Shown here: piece after piece, positions 18,039 to 27,250 of the stretch
Layout of the letters: the number at the start of each line of letters is the position of its first letter
Numbering within the stretch: position 1 is the first letter of the stretch
Assembly: GCA_947464595.1 (NCBI GenBank)
Contig: CANHXO010000013.1
Span: 1-34,476 of the forward strand
Length of the DNA: 34,476 bases
DNA from: Cytophagaceae bacterium
GTDB taxonomy: Bacteria > Bacteroidota > Bacteroidia > Cytophagales > Spirosomataceae
Direction: 5' to 3'
Notes under the pieces: model-generated
Databases searched by the model: none
Seen by the model: the letters and a program-made list of their open reading frames with translations, nothing else
Told to the model about the DNA's origin: nothing
Position numbers and translations under genes: made by a program

Positions 18039-18522
18039 AGGCTAATTCAAAAATCACCTCAATCTCTACCGGAATGTTTCCAGGAAGGGTTCCCATGCCT
18101 ACCGCAGAACGCACACCAATTCCATTTTCTTCGCCCCACACTTTTGCAAATAACTCCGAGCAACCATTAATAACATAGGGATGTCGCTCAAAATCAGACG
18201 TACAATTTACCATGCCCAACACCTTAATAACCCGTTTGATTTTATTTAAACTGCCTAATTGAGATTTTAAGGTGGCTAAAATTGTTAGGCCAACTTGCTG
18301 TGCGGCCACTTTACCTTCCTCCATATCCATCACATCGCCTACTCGGCCCACGATTAAAGAACCATCATTAAGCACAGGTCCATGACCCGAAACATAATAG
18401 AAATGATCTACTTTTAAACCCGGCTTATATACGCCCATGGGCTTAGGTGCCGGAGGTAAATCCAAGCCTAATGCCTTAAAATTTTCTTCGGGCGTACCCA
18501 AAAATTCGTTTTTACTTTCCAT
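18037..18522 (-). CDS. Rid (YjgF/YER057c/UK114) family protein
   Basis: 161 residues, slightly longer than classic RidA (about 130), with an N-terminal extension SKNEFLGTPEENFKALGLDLP typical of the longer subgroup. It has FYYVSGHGP, a central AAQQVGLTILATLKSQLG helix, and the C-terminal GVRSAVGMGTLPGNIPVEIEV. The Arg in GVRSAVG and the Glu in VEIE occupy the positions used by RidA to deaminate reactive enamines and imines. The subgroup's own reaction is uncertain. Its start overlaps the end of the GH63-like gene by 11 bp, so the two are co-translated. Confidence 0.9.
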   Translation of the reverse strand: MESKNEFLGTPEENFKALGLDLPPAPKPMGVYKPGLKVDHFYYVSGHGPVLNDGSLIVGRVGDVMDMEEGKVAAQQVGLTILATLKSQLGSLNKIKRVIKVLGMVNCTSDFERHPYVINGCSELFAKVWGEENGIGVRSAVGMGTLPGNIPVEIEVIFELA

Positions 18523-21154
18523 ACAATTGTCTTATAATTTCTGAAATCAAACCCGTCCATCCTGTTTGATGACTAGCCCCTAAACCCTTTCCTGTGTCCC
18601 CATCAAAATACTCAAAAAACAAATGATTGTCCTTGAAATTTAGATCAGATTGCATTTTTTCATATTCCCCATACATGGGAATTTTACCATCTTTTCCAGG
18701 CATAAACATGGCTAGCAAACGTTTTGATACCCCTGATGCAGCATCCTTGATATTCATCATCTGCCCAGAATTAGTCGGATATTCCACCTCATAATCGCTT
18801 CCATAATAATCCGAAAATTTCGATAAAGAATCTAAAATTAAATAATTCATGGGAAACCAGATCGGACCGCGCCAATTTGAATTTCCGCCAAACATGTCTC
18901 CCGTGGATTCTGCAGGTGTATAATCCACTTGCATAGAGCCACCGTCAAAAGCAAATTTATAGGGGTGCTCCTGATGGTATTTGGACAAAGACCTAATTCC
19001 AAAATCCGATAAAAATTCTGATTCGTCAAACATCCGCTTCAAAATCATTTTCATTCGATGCCCCCGTAAAATAGACAATAGACGGCTTTCGCCTTTTCCC
19101 GGTTCGTACCAACGAGAAATTAAGGAGGCCAAATCGGGCCGATTATTTAACACCCATTCCACCCGACGTTTAAATGCAGGCAATTTATCAAGCATATCAG
19201 ACGTCAACACTTCGACGGCAAAGAGTGGAATTAACCCGACCATCGATCGTACTTTTAAAAGCATCGCACTTCCATCCTCTTTGTGCAACATATCATAATA
19301 AAACTGGTCATCCTCATCCCATAAATTCAATTTCTCTCCACCTATCGATTGCATAGCTCCCGCAATGTGAAGAAAATGCTCAAAAAACTTAGAGGCCATA
19401 TCTTGATACACCGGATTTTCAATCGCAATTTCACAAGCAATTCGCAACATATTCAAACTATACATCGCCATCCAACCCGTCCCATCCGCTTGTTCCAAAT
19501 GCCCCCCCGTGGGCAAAGTAGCCGACCGGTCGAAAACGCCAATGTTATCCATTCCCAAAAATCCACCTCCAAAAATATTATCTCCCCCCGCATCTTTTAA
19601 ATTAACCCACCAAGTAAAATTCAACAACAGTTTATGAAATATACGCTCCAGAAACACGATGTCACCCTTGCCACCATTCATCTCCTTGTCTATTTCATAC
19701 ACTTTCCAAGTAGCCCAAGCATGAACCGGTGGATTAACATCCGAAAACGACCATTCATAAGCCGGAATTTGGCCATTAGGATGCATGTAATATTCACGTA
19801 GAATAACGGCCAACTGTCTTTTGGCAAAATCAGGGTCCAATCTTGCTAACGGAATCGTATGAAACGCCAAGTCCCATGCCGCAAACCAAGGATATTCCCA
19901 TTTGTCCGGCATCGACAAAATATTAGCCGTATATAAATGTCGCCACGAATTATTTCGACCGAATTTCCGGTTGACATCCGGTTTCGGCATCGCAGGATCC
20001 CCCTTAATCCACTCAAAAACATTGTAATAATACCACTGTTTGGTCCACAACATTCCGGCATAAGATTGCCTTTGCAACAACTTTAATGCGGGATCTTCCA
20101 CACCTTTCTGAATTGAATCATAAAATTCATTCGCCTCTTTGATTCTAGTTTCAAAAATGGCATCAAAATCCTCAAAGGCATTTTTTAACGTATGATCTAC
20201 TAACCTCAGCCTAAAGACTTTCTTACCCCCCGCCGGAATTTTAGTTGTATATCGAGCCGCAGCTTTGGTCCCGATGTGATTTTGATTGATGGAATGCTTA
20301 CTTTTGTTGACAATATATTCATTGATCCCATCCTTGGTAAAATGCGATAAATTAGGCGACTGATGTAAACGCTCAAAATTCGTTTCATTATCACAAAACA
20401 AAAACTCATCCGCCTCCTCTGCGTATAATTTAAATCGGCCCACGACACGATGATCCACCTCAATAAATGAATTTCCAACACCCGTTAAAAGCGGTTTGTA
20501 TTTATAATTTTCATATCCCCAGCACCAAGTATTTCGATACCAAATGGTCGGCAAAACCGTGATAGGTGCTGCCACTTTTGACCTATTTTCAACCGTCACT
20601 TTAATCAAAATATCTTGCTCATCCCCCTTCGCATATTCCATACTAATGTCAAAATATTCATTTTTATCAAAAATTCCTGTATCCAAAAGCTCATACTCGG
20701 GCTCTAAACGGCTACGTTTCTTACTCTCCTGGATCAACTTTTCATAGGGAAATGTTTGTTGGGGATACTTGTAGAGCATCTTTTGATACGAGTGCGTGGG
20801 CGTCGCATCTTGATAATAATACAATTCCTTCACGTCTTCTCCATGATTTGATTCCGCTCCAGTCAAGCCAAAAAAACGTTCTTTGATTATGTGATCATGA
20901 TGATTCCAAAAAGAAAACGCAAAACACACATGCTGTTTATTGTCTGAAATACCTCCAATTCCTTCTTCGCCCCAACGATACGCTTTGGAACGCGCCATGT
21001 CATGTGTAATACTGCCCCAAGCATTCCCATGAGCGCTATAATCCTCTCGAACAGTTCCCCACTGACGCTCAGTCAGGTATGGGCCCCATTTTTTCCAACC
21101 TTTATTGTCGTTCCTCAATGAAAGTCTTATACGCTCTGCTCCAATTTCCGACAT
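18512..21154 (-). CDS. GH63-like (MGH1-type) glycoside hydrolase, cytoplasmic
   Basis: 880 residues, no signal peptide. The N-terminal half (about 20-320) is a beta-sandwich-like region, beginning with the conserved ERIRLSLR and later GAWGS-like HGNAWGSITHD. The C-terminal half (about 350-880) is an (alpha/alpha)6 barrel. Likely catalytic residues are D428 in WFAAWDLAFH (general acid) and E848 in LFFEYFDGDTG (base). NSNWRGPIWFPMNY at 758-771 is the family's substrate-site signature. Relatives hydrolyse alpha-glucosides, such as mannosylglycerate or glucosylglycerate, or oligosaccharides. The substrate here is unknown. It is followed by the overlapping Rid-family gene. Confidence 0.88.
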   Translation of the reverse strand: MSEIGAERIRLSLRNDNKGWKKWGPYLTERQWGTVREDYSAHGNAWGSITHDMARSKAYRWGEEGIGGISDNKQHVCFAFSFWNHHDHIIKERFFGLTGAESNHGEDVKELYYYQDATPTHSYQKMLYKYPQQTFPYEKLIQESKKRSRLEPEYELLDTGIFDKNEYFDISMEYAKGDEQDILIKVTVENRSKVAAPITVLPTIWYRNTWCWGYENYKYKPLLTGVGNSFIEVDHRVVGRFKLYAEEADEFLFCDNETNFERLHQSPNLSHFTKDGINEYIVNKSKHSINQNHIGTKAAARYTTKIPAGGKKVFRLRLVDHTLKNAFEDFDAIFETRIKEANEFYDSIQKGVEDPALKLLQRQSYAGMLWTKQWYYYNVFEWIKGDPAMPKPDVNRKFGRNNSWRHLYTANILSMPDKWEYPWFAAWDLAFHTIPLARLDPDFAKRQLAVILREYYMHPNGQIPAYEWSFSDVNPPVHAWATWKVYEIDKEMNGGKGDIVFLERIFHKLLLNFTWWVNLKDAGGDNIFGGGFLGMDNIGVFDRSATLPTGGHLEQADGTGWMAMYSLNMLRIACEIAIENPVYQDMASKFFEHFLHIAGAMQSIGGEKLNLWDEDDQFYYDMLHKEDGSAMLLKVRSMVGLIPLFAVEVLTSDMLDKLPAFKRRVEWVLNNRPDLASLISRWYEPGKGESRLLSILRGHRMKMILKRMFDESEFLSDFGIRSLSKYHQEHPYKFAFDGGSMQVDYTPAESTGDMFGGNSNWRGPIWFPMNYLILDSLSKFSDYYGSDYEVEYPTNSGQMMNIKDAASGVSKRLLAMFMPGKDGKIPMYGEYEKMQSDLNFKDNHLFFEYFDGDTGKGLGASHQTGWTGLISEIIRQLYGK

Positions 21155-21193
21155 ATGAATTTAATTAATCAATTGATCTATAAATGCTCCCCA

Positions 21194-21201
21194 CAAATAT
21201 A
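21194..21201 (-). promoter_or_regulatory. Probable -7 promoter element of the GH63-Rid operon
   Basis: TATATTTG on the minus strand is a full match to TAnnTTTG, about 40 bp before the ATG at 21154. No clear TTG is found 19 bp upstream (GTT instead). Confidence 0.45.
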
Positions 21202-21356
21202 TTGAATTTGTCCAAATATGAACATGAAGGCCTATTTAATTACACAGATTCCCAAAATTTTGCTAATTTTACTTAGATACCATAAATTGCTGACACGAAT
21301 ATATTTTCTGAACATTTCATTCCATTGACCACGTTTCATATAAATCAACAAATCCC

Positions 21357-23123
21357 ATGAAAAAATTAATTCTATTCATAAGCCTTATTTCAATTTTATC
21401 TTGCCAAAAAGAGAAAAATTCAACTCCGAAAAACCCTCAGCTTGATAAAATGATATCCGATTATTATGAAGATCAATTAAAATTAAGCCCACTTTCTGCC
21501 ACCTTTAATGGGGATAATAGGTACAATGATTTATTAAACATTGACTTTACCGACAGCCATAGAGCTTTAGTCAAAAGTACGTTAGAAAAATATCAAAAAT
21601 TATTGCAAGCAATCGATCGTGAAAGTTTAAATACGAATGACCAATTAACATTCGACCTAATAGAAAGAGATATCAATTTGGGACTAGAAGGTTTAAGCTT
21701 TCCTGAAAACCTAATTCCATTGAATCAATTTTATGGCTTCCATTTAACATTTGCACAGTTGGGAAGCGGCTCCGTCATCCAACCGTTTGTCACGGCAAAA
21801 GATTATGAAAATTGGTCTAAAAGAATGATCAAGGGAGCAGCATATTTAGATAGCTCCCTCGTTTATTTTAGAAAAGGAATGGCTGCTGGACATGTTTTAC
21901 CCAAAGCATTGATTGTTAAAATCATCCCTCAGCTTGACGCATTTAATGTTAAAGAAGTAAAAGAAAGTACATTTTATGGACCTATTAAAAATTTCCCAAA
22001 AAGCTTTACAGAAGCAGAAAAGAAACGGTTCACTGAATTATATACTAAAAACATCACGGAAATCATCCTTCCTGCGTATGGCCGATTGGCCACTTTCATG
22101 AAGGAAGAATACTTGCCAAAAGGAAGGCTTAGCTCAGGAATTAGCGATATCCCTAACGGCAAGGCCTACTATCAATACTTAATCCGTACGATGACCACCA
22201 CGAACAAATCAGCGGATGAAATCTACCAAACTGGCCTTTCTGAAGTGAAGCGCATTAAAACCGAAATGGAGAAAACAAAAGATGCCGTAGGTTTTAAGGG
22301 AGATTTAAAAGCATTTTTTGAGCACATGCGTACTGATCCAAAATTTACTCCATTTAAAACCCCTGCGGAAGTTCTTGCCGCCTTTGAAACGATTCACAAA
22401 AAAATGGAGCCTGCATTGAAAACGATGTTTGGCCGAGTTCCTAAGTCTCCATTTGAAATTCGTCAAACCGAAGCTTTTCGTGCAGCTTCCGCCTCTGCTG
22501 AATATTTTGCAGGTTCTGAAGATGGAAAAAGACCAGGAATTTTTTATGTTCCGATCACCAATGCCAAGACTTTTAATTTAACGAGTGGCATGGAAAGTCT
22601 ATTTTTGCATGAAGCTATTCCTGGACATCATTATCAAATTAGCTTGCAACAAGAAAATGGAGATTTACCTAAATTTAGACGCTTTGGCGGAAATTCAGCC
22701 TATGCAGAAGGCTGGGCTTTATACACAGAAAGTTTAGGTAAAGAATTAGGCTTATATACTGATCCATATCAATACATGGGTGCTTTGGGAGATGAGATGC
22801 ATCGAGCTATTAGATTAGTCGTGGATGCAGGTATGCACTCAAAAAATATGACTAGAGAAGAGGCTATCAAATTTATGATGGACAATGAGCCCCTAGGTGA
22901 AGAGGGTACGATCGCTGAAATTGAGAGATATATGGCCATCCCTGCGCAAGCCTTAAGTTATAAAATAGGAGCTCTGAAAATCAAAGAAATAAGAGAAAGA
23001 CTGACTAAGCAATTAGGTGCTAAATTCAAAATCGCTGACTTCCATGATGAATTACTAAAAGATGGAAATATGCCATTAGAAGTTTTAGAAAAGAAAATGG
23101 ATCAATGGGCCAAAGGCTTATAA
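21357..23123 (+). CDS. DUF885-family lipoprotein, putative zinc-dependent peptidase
   Basis: 588 residues. A short lipoprotein signal ends at ILSC (Cys16). The body is mostly helical and matches the DUF885 family. The metal site looks intact: H418-E419-AIPG-H424 in LFLHEAIPGHHYQ, with E451 of NSAYAEGWALYTE as a third ligand candidate. This HExxxxH variant is normal for the family. DUF885 proteins are thought to be secreted or surface peptidases, but few are characterised. It starts 202 bp from the divergent GH63 gene and is followed by the GSCFA gene after 36 bp, probably as an operon. Confidence 0.88.
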   Translation: MKKLILFISLISILSCQKEKNSTPKNPQLDKMISDYYEDQLKLSPLSATFNGDNRYNDLLNIDFTDSHRALVKSTLEKYQKLLQAIDRESLNTNDQLTFDLIERDINLGLEGLSFPENLIPLNQFYGFHLTFAQLGSGSVIQPFVTAKDYENWSKRMIKGAAYLDSSLVYFRKGMAAGHVLPKALIVKIIPQLDAFNVKEVKESTFYGPIKNFPKSFTEAEKKRFTELYTKNITEIILPAYGRLATFMKEEYLPKGRLSSGISDIPNGKAYYQYLIRTMTTTNKSADEIYQTGLSEVKRIKTEMEKTKDAVGFKGDLKAFFEHMRTDPKFTPFKTPAEVLAAFETIHKKMEPALKTMFGRVPKSPFEIRQTEAFRAASASAEYFAGSEDGKRPGIFYVPITNAKTFNLTSGMESLFLHEAIPGHHYQISLQQENGDLPKFRRFGGNSAYAEGWALYTESLGKELGLYTDPYQYMGALGDEMHRAIRLVVDAGMHSKNMTREEAIKFMMDNEPLGEEGTIAEIERYMAIPAQALSYKIGALKIKEIRERLTKQLGAKFKIADFHDELLKDGNMPLEVLEKKMDQWAKGL

Positions 23124-23159
23124 AAAAGACCTATAGGTTCTCAAATAGAAAGATAAAGC

Positions 23160-24140
23160 TTGAAACTTAGTACTGATTTTCCTATTCCCGTTTCCAATCA
23201 TAAGCTAAGGCCCACGAGTAGGGTATTGTGTATGGGGTCTTGTTTTGCGGAAAACATGGGAAAAAGGTTGGACAATTTGTCTCTAACATTACTCAATCAG
23301 CCATTTGGCACCCAATTTAATCCCATCCGCATATTAAAAGCTTTAGCATTTGAGACGCTTAATTCCGCTGATTTATACAGCGATGGGGATTTTTTTGTAC
23401 ATCCTGATTTTCATTCCAATTTCATAAGCCAAAATCCGGAACATTTATTAACCGAGATTCAAGCAAAGCAAGAAGAAACGAAAACGTTCCTAGGTCAATC
23501 CGATACTCTTTTGTTGACCTTCGGTACAGCCTACTATTACCATGATAAGGTCCTAAATAGGCCCATTACGCATTGCCATAAACAAGCAAGTCAGCGTTTC
23601 GTCAAACACATGCATCAGGTTTCTGAAATCACTCAAGCTTTTAGGGATTTTTTACAAAAACACCCAAATAAACACCTTGTTTTGACCGTTTCGCCCGTGA
23701 GACATACCCGCGATGGCTTGATGGAAAATGCTGTTTCAAAAGCTACTCTACGCTTGGCCGCTCATGAAATTTGGCAAGAGTTTCCAGGCCAAGTTAGTTA
23801 TTTCCCTGCGTATGAAATTATGATGGACGAACTGAGAGATTACCGCTTTTATGAAAAAGATTTAATTCATCCGAATGAGACGGCCTTGGATTACATTTGG
23901 CAAAAATTCAAAGAAACTTATTTTTCTAGTGAATTGTTGACGGCAGAGATTGCATGGAACCGTGTGCTTAGCACCTTAATGCATCGGCCTCATCCTACCA
24001 AAATACCTCTACACATAGACACATTAGAAAAATTAAATACAGAGCTGCCCACAGAATTTAAAGGTGTCGATTATTCGAAATTAGCAAAAAAATTAGCGAC
24101 TGAAATTTTATCATTAAAAGCATCATTAGGCTCAAAATAA
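23160..24140 (+). CDS. GSCFA-domain protein (SGNH-hydrolase-like)
   Basis: 326 residues starting at TTG. An in-frame TAA lies two codons upstream (23154-23156), so no ATG start is possible before the domain. The N-terminal stretch DFPIPVSNHKLRPTSRV is part of the family, which excludes the next ATG inside LCMGSCFAENMG. The motif GSCFAEN gives the family its name; GTAYYYHD, LTVSPVRHTRDG and DLIHPNETALDYIW are the other conserved blocks, resembling SGNH hydrolase blocks with Ser in GSC and Asp/His in DLIHPN. The substrate is unknown. It probably shares a transcript with the DUF885 gene. Confidence 0.88.
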   Translation: MKLSTDFPIPVSNHKLRPTSRVLCMGSCFAENMGKRLDNLSLTLLNQPFGTQFNPIRILKALAFETLNSADLYSDGDFFVHPDFHSNFISQNPEHLLTEIQAKQEETKTFLGQSDTLLLTFGTAYYYHDKVLNRPITHCHKQASQRFVKHMHQVSEITQAFRDFLQKHPNKHLVLTVSPVRHTRDGLMENAVSKATLRLAAHEIWQEFPGQVSYFPAYEIMMDELRDYRFYEKDLIHPNETALDYIWQKFKETYFSSELLTAEIAWNRVLSTLMHRPHPTKIPLHIDTLEKLNTELPTEFKGVDYSKLAKKLATEILSLKASLGSK

Positions 24141-24154
24141 AGAGTAAAATACTG

Positions 24155-24162
24155 TATATTTG
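24155..24162 (+). promoter_or_regulatory. Probable -7 promoter element of the mrp operon
   Basis: TATATTTG is a full match to TAnnTTTG and lies 23 bp before the mrp ATG, downstream of the GSCFA stop codon. No good -33 TTG is seen at the 19-bp spacing. Confidence 0.45.
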
Positions 24163-24185
24163 AGGTTTGAATATTAAAATCGAAC

Positions 24186-25265
24186 ATGGGAGATTTAAGT
24201 GTAAGTAAAGAACTGATCATGGGTGCCTTAAGCACCGTCCAAGAACCTGACTTGAAAAAAGATTTGGTCACCTTGGGAATGATCAAAGATGTTGAGTTGG
24301 GTGTAGGGGAAGTTCGATTTACCGTGGTGTTAACCACGCCGGCATGTCCCTTGAAAGAAAAAATTCGAAAAGATTGCGAGGATGCCATCCATAAATTGGT
24401 CCAACCTGACTTAAAAGTCGTGATTAACATGACTGCAGAAGTCACTAGTTTATCGGCAGCGGATCCATTAATTCCCGGCGTTAAAAATGTGATTGCCATT
24501 GCCTCTGGAAAAGGGGGAGTGGGTAAGTCAACAGTCACTGCAAACCTGGCGATGGCACTTAAAAATCTAGGGGCTAAAGTGGGTATTTTGGATGCGGATA
24601 TTTCAGGACCCTCTATTCCTGTGATGTTTGGGGCGGAAGATTTGCAGCCTTTGGTCGAAGAAATCAATGGCAAGAATCGGATTCAGCCGATCATGCAATA
24701 TGGGATAAAAATGATCTCGATGGGCTTTTTAGCACCTTCAGACAGTCCTGTGCCATGGCGTGGACCGATGATGACACAAGCGTTGCGCCAATTTTTCGGA
24801 GATACGAATTGGGGCGAACTCGACTATTTATTGATCGATCTGCCACCAGGAACTTCTGATATTCACTTAACATTAGTCCAATTGATCAAGTTGACGGGGG
24901 CAGTCATTGTGACCACCCCTCAGAAAGTAGCCTTGTCTGATGCCACTAAAGGTTTACAATTTTTCAACCAAGCGGGAATTAATGTTCCATTGTTGGGTTT
25001 AGTCGAAAATATGGCTTATTTTACACCCGCAGAATTGCCTGAAAACAAATATTATTTGTTTGGACAAGATGGAGGTAAAGTGTTAGCAGAAAAATATAAA
25101 GTGCCATTTTTGGGTGAAGTTCCTTTAATACAAGCCATCCGTGAAGCGGGAGATGAAGGAAAACCTATAGCGTCCACGGACGGTCTCAGCGCAGAGGCAT
25201 TTATTCAAATAGCTACCAATCTAGCCCAACAAATCGCGATTAGTAACGCACAATCAAACGCTTAA
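24186..25265 (+). CDS. mrp: Mrp/ApbC/NBP35-type P-loop ATPase, Fe-S cluster carrier family
   Basis: 359 residues. An N-terminal MIP18-type (DUF59) domain (about 5-85, with TTPACPLK at 50-57) is fused to the ParA/MinD-like ATPase. The ATPase has a deviant Walker A, SGKGGVGKS at 107-115, then LDADISGPSIP, WRGPMMTQALRQF and LIDLPPGTSDIHLT. Mrp proteins load or carry Fe-S clusters in the cytoplasm. The usual C-terminal CxxC after VENMxYF is absent: here VENMAYFTPAELPENKYY has no cysteine. A NifU-type scaffold gene follows after 3 bp, which fits a joint role in Fe-S supply. It is the first gene of a four-gene operon. Confidence 0.93.
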   Translation: MGDLSVSKELIMGALSTVQEPDLKKDLVTLGMIKDVELGVGEVRFTVVLTTPACPLKEKIRKDCEDAIHKLVQPDLKVVINMTAEVTSLSAADPLIPGVKNVIAIASGKGGVGKSTVTANLAMALKNLGAKVGILDADISGPSIPVMFGAEDLQPLVEEINGKNRIQPIMQYGIKMISMGFLAPSDSPVPWRGPMMTQALRQFFGDTNWGELDYLLIDLPPGTSDIHLTLVQLIKLTGAVIVTTPQKVALSDATKGLQFFNQAGINVPLLGLVENMAYFTPAELPENKYYLFGQDGGKVLAEKYKVPFLGEVPLIQAIREAGDEGKPIASTDGLSAEAFIQIATNLAQQIAISNAQSNA

Positions 25266-25268
25266 TCT

Positions 25269-25523
25269 ATGGAAAATCATCCACTTTACGCTCGAATTCA
25301 ATCAGCACTTGATACCATTCGACCTTATTTAATCGCTGATGGTGGCAATGTAGAAATCGTAGAAATTTCGGAAGAAAATGAGCTAAAATTGTCTTTAGTA
25401 GGCAATTGTAAATCTTGCAATATGTCCGCCATGACCTTTAGAGCTGGGGTAGAGGAAGCTATTAAAAGAGAAGTTCCCGAAGTCAAGTCAGTGGAAGAAA
25501 TTAACCAAATAATCCCCCTCTAA
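25269..25523 (+). CDS. NifU C-terminal-domain Fe-S scaffold protein (NfuA-like, short)
   Basis: 84 residues, a stand-alone NifU-C domain. It begins with IQSALDTIRPYLIADGGNVEIVEI, where DGG is the family signature, and has the cluster-binding C47-K-S-C50 in VGNCKSCNMSAMT. Such proteins assemble or carry a 4Fe-4S cluster between two subunits. It sits 3 bp after mrp and 10 bp before the ddl-like gene. Confidence 0.94.
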   Translation: MENHPLYARIQSALDTIRPYLIADGGNVEIVEISEENELKLSLVGNCKSCNMSAMTFRAGVEEAIKREVPEVKSVEEINQIIPL

Positions 25524-25533
25524 TAACGAATAT

Positions 25534-27246
25534 ATGATGCGCATTGGAATTTTATTTGGGGGCCAAGCAAGAGAACGTGAAATTAGTTTTGCTGGTGGGA
25601 AAACAGCCATGGCGCATATCAACAAAGCATTATTTAAACCCGTTCCTATTTTTGTTGACAGTTTAGGGCATTTTATTTTGATCAAAGAATCACTCATTTT
25701 TGAAGATTCCATTCGTGATTTTTTCCCTCCAAAACAATATCAAACTGCTCCCTTTTCCGTTTATATTGAATCATTAGAAAACCAAAATTCTGATTCTTAC
25801 GCACAAATTATCCAGGAAATAGGGGTTCAAATTTTTCCTGAAAATTTTAAAGATCATTTCGATTTCGCCTTTATTGCCATGCATGGTCCCGGTGCGGAAG
25901 ATGGAAGCATCCAAGGCCTATTAGAATGGTTTAACATCCCCTATTCTGGACCTGGTTTATTAGGTTCAGCGATCGGAATCGATAAGTCCAAACAAAATGA
26001 ATGGCTTCAAAAAAGTGTGGGACTAGATAAAAGATTCTTCACTCTAAAGCGGGATGACTATGAAAAATATGGCCGAGAAACTTTATTTGAACAAGTTAAA
26101 AAAGAAATAGGAATCCCATTTGTAGCCAAAGCCCCTCATCAAGGATCGTCCATTGGTCTCGCATTTGTTAAAAAAGATTCTTTGGAAGATTTTGACCAGG
26201 CAATCAAAAAATGCCTCTTTATTTCTGAAATATACCGCGAAGAGTGGCTTAAATTAAACGAGGAGGATCAAATAGATTTACTTCAAAAAATGGTTAATTT
26301 AGATGAAGGGATAGGATTTCCAGTCATATTCCAACATCAGATCTTCCACCACCCAGCCCAACTTTTAAGCGAATTAAAATCGTATTTTTTACAGGGAGTA
26401 ACCAAGGCCTCTATTCATTCTATTCATTCAGAAGATTCCATTTTACTGGAATCATTTGTGCTCGGCGCAGAATTTAGTTGCGGAGTCATTCAAACACCTA
26501 ATGGGCAGTCGGTCGCCTTACCGCCGACCGAAATTGTCATCGACGAATCGGTAGAGGTATTCGATTTTAATGCCAAATACAAGTCGAAAGCAACGCGAAA
26601 AAGAATTCCGATGGATGCGAGCTTAGCTCATTTGAAAATCATTCAAGATCAAGTTAAAAAAGCTTTCGACGACTTGGGTTTTGGAGTTTGCACGCGAATA
26701 GACGGGTTTTTAAGTCCGGAAGGAATGGTCATATTACATGACCCCAACACCATTCCCGGCATGTCACCAAGCTCACTCATTTTTAAGCAAACGGCTGAAA
26801 TAGGGTTGACTGTCACCGATACCCTCACCTATTTCATCAGACAATCGATTCGAGAACGGATGACAACGGGTAAAAACTACCATGCGCTCAGAAAATCATT
26901 AGCTACATTAGATCAAGAAATCAAAGCACTGCTGGCTTTAAAGGCAAACCAAACACCTGTACAATTTGAAATTTCTGGAAACACAGAAGCTGATTTTGAA
27001 GAAAGTTTCCAAAACATAAAATCGGATATCATTAAAGTCGCCTCTGCAGGCAACATCGCTTTCCAAGTCACCACTCCCATGGAAGTGGAAGAAGGTGAAA
27101 TTTCCATGCCATTGCATGTTTCGCACCTAAGCAAGGATTCAGGGAAAGAAATGCTAGAGTTAATCCATCGTGGGGTACACCCTTTGATTGCCCACACGCG
27201 AGAAGCTGCCAAAGACATCACTTCCTTTTTTACCCAACATTTATAA
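25534..27246 (+). CDS. ddl: D-alanine--D-alanine ligase, enlarged variant
   Basis: 570 residues against about 310-370 for ordinary Ddl. It joins two D-alanines with ATP for peptidoglycan precursors. The N-terminal ligand motif is GGQAREREIS (9-18); HGPGAEDGSIQG (117-128) and KAPHQGSSIGL (199-209) are typical. The D-Ala loop DFNAKY (344-349) keeps the Tyr found in D-Ala enzymes, and R388/D390 (CTRIDGF) and NTIPGMSPSSL (405-415) complete the ATP-grasp site. Two things are unusual: an insertion at about 225-305 and an extra C-terminal region at about 440-570. The usual metal Glu of ExN is Asp403 in LHDPN. It is tightly packed between the NifU-like gene and the YfiT-like gene. Confidence 0.9.
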   Translation: MMRIGILFGGQAREREISFAGGKTAMAHINKALFKPVPIFVDSLGHFILIKESLIFEDSIRDFFPPKQYQTAPFSVYIESLENQNSDSYAQIIQEIGVQIFPENFKDHFDFAFIAMHGPGAEDGSIQGLLEWFNIPYSGPGLLGSAIGIDKSKQNEWLQKSVGLDKRFFTLKRDDYEKYGRETLFEQVKKEIGIPFVAKAPHQGSSIGLAFVKKDSLEDFDQAIKKCLFISEIYREEWLKLNEEDQIDLLQKMVNLDEGIGFPVIFQHQIFHHPAQLLSELKSYFLQGVTKASIHSIHSEDSILLESFVLGAEFSCGVIQTPNGQSVALPPTEIVIDESVEVFDFNAKYKSKATRKRIPMDASLAHLKIIQDQVKKAFDDLGFGVCTRIDGFLSPEGMVILHDPNTIPGMSPSSLIFKQTAEIGLTVTDTLTYFIRQSIRERMTTGKNYHALRKSLATLDQEIKALLALKANQTPVQFEISGNTEADFEESFQNIKSDIIKVASAGNIAFQVTTPMEVEEGEISMPLHVSHLSKDSGKEMLELIHRGVHPLIAHTREAAKDITSFFTQHL

Positions 27247-27250
27247 GTAT

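Noticed and set aside
24071-24673. 200-residue minus-strand open frame
   Set aside because: It is antisense to the GSCFA gene end and to mrp, both with clear family motifs, and its translation shows no recognisable domain.
27188-27250. Upstream start for the YfiT-like protein
   Set aside because: It overlaps the ddl gene by 59 bp and adds residues not found in the family; ATG at 27251 fits YfiT's own N-terminus.
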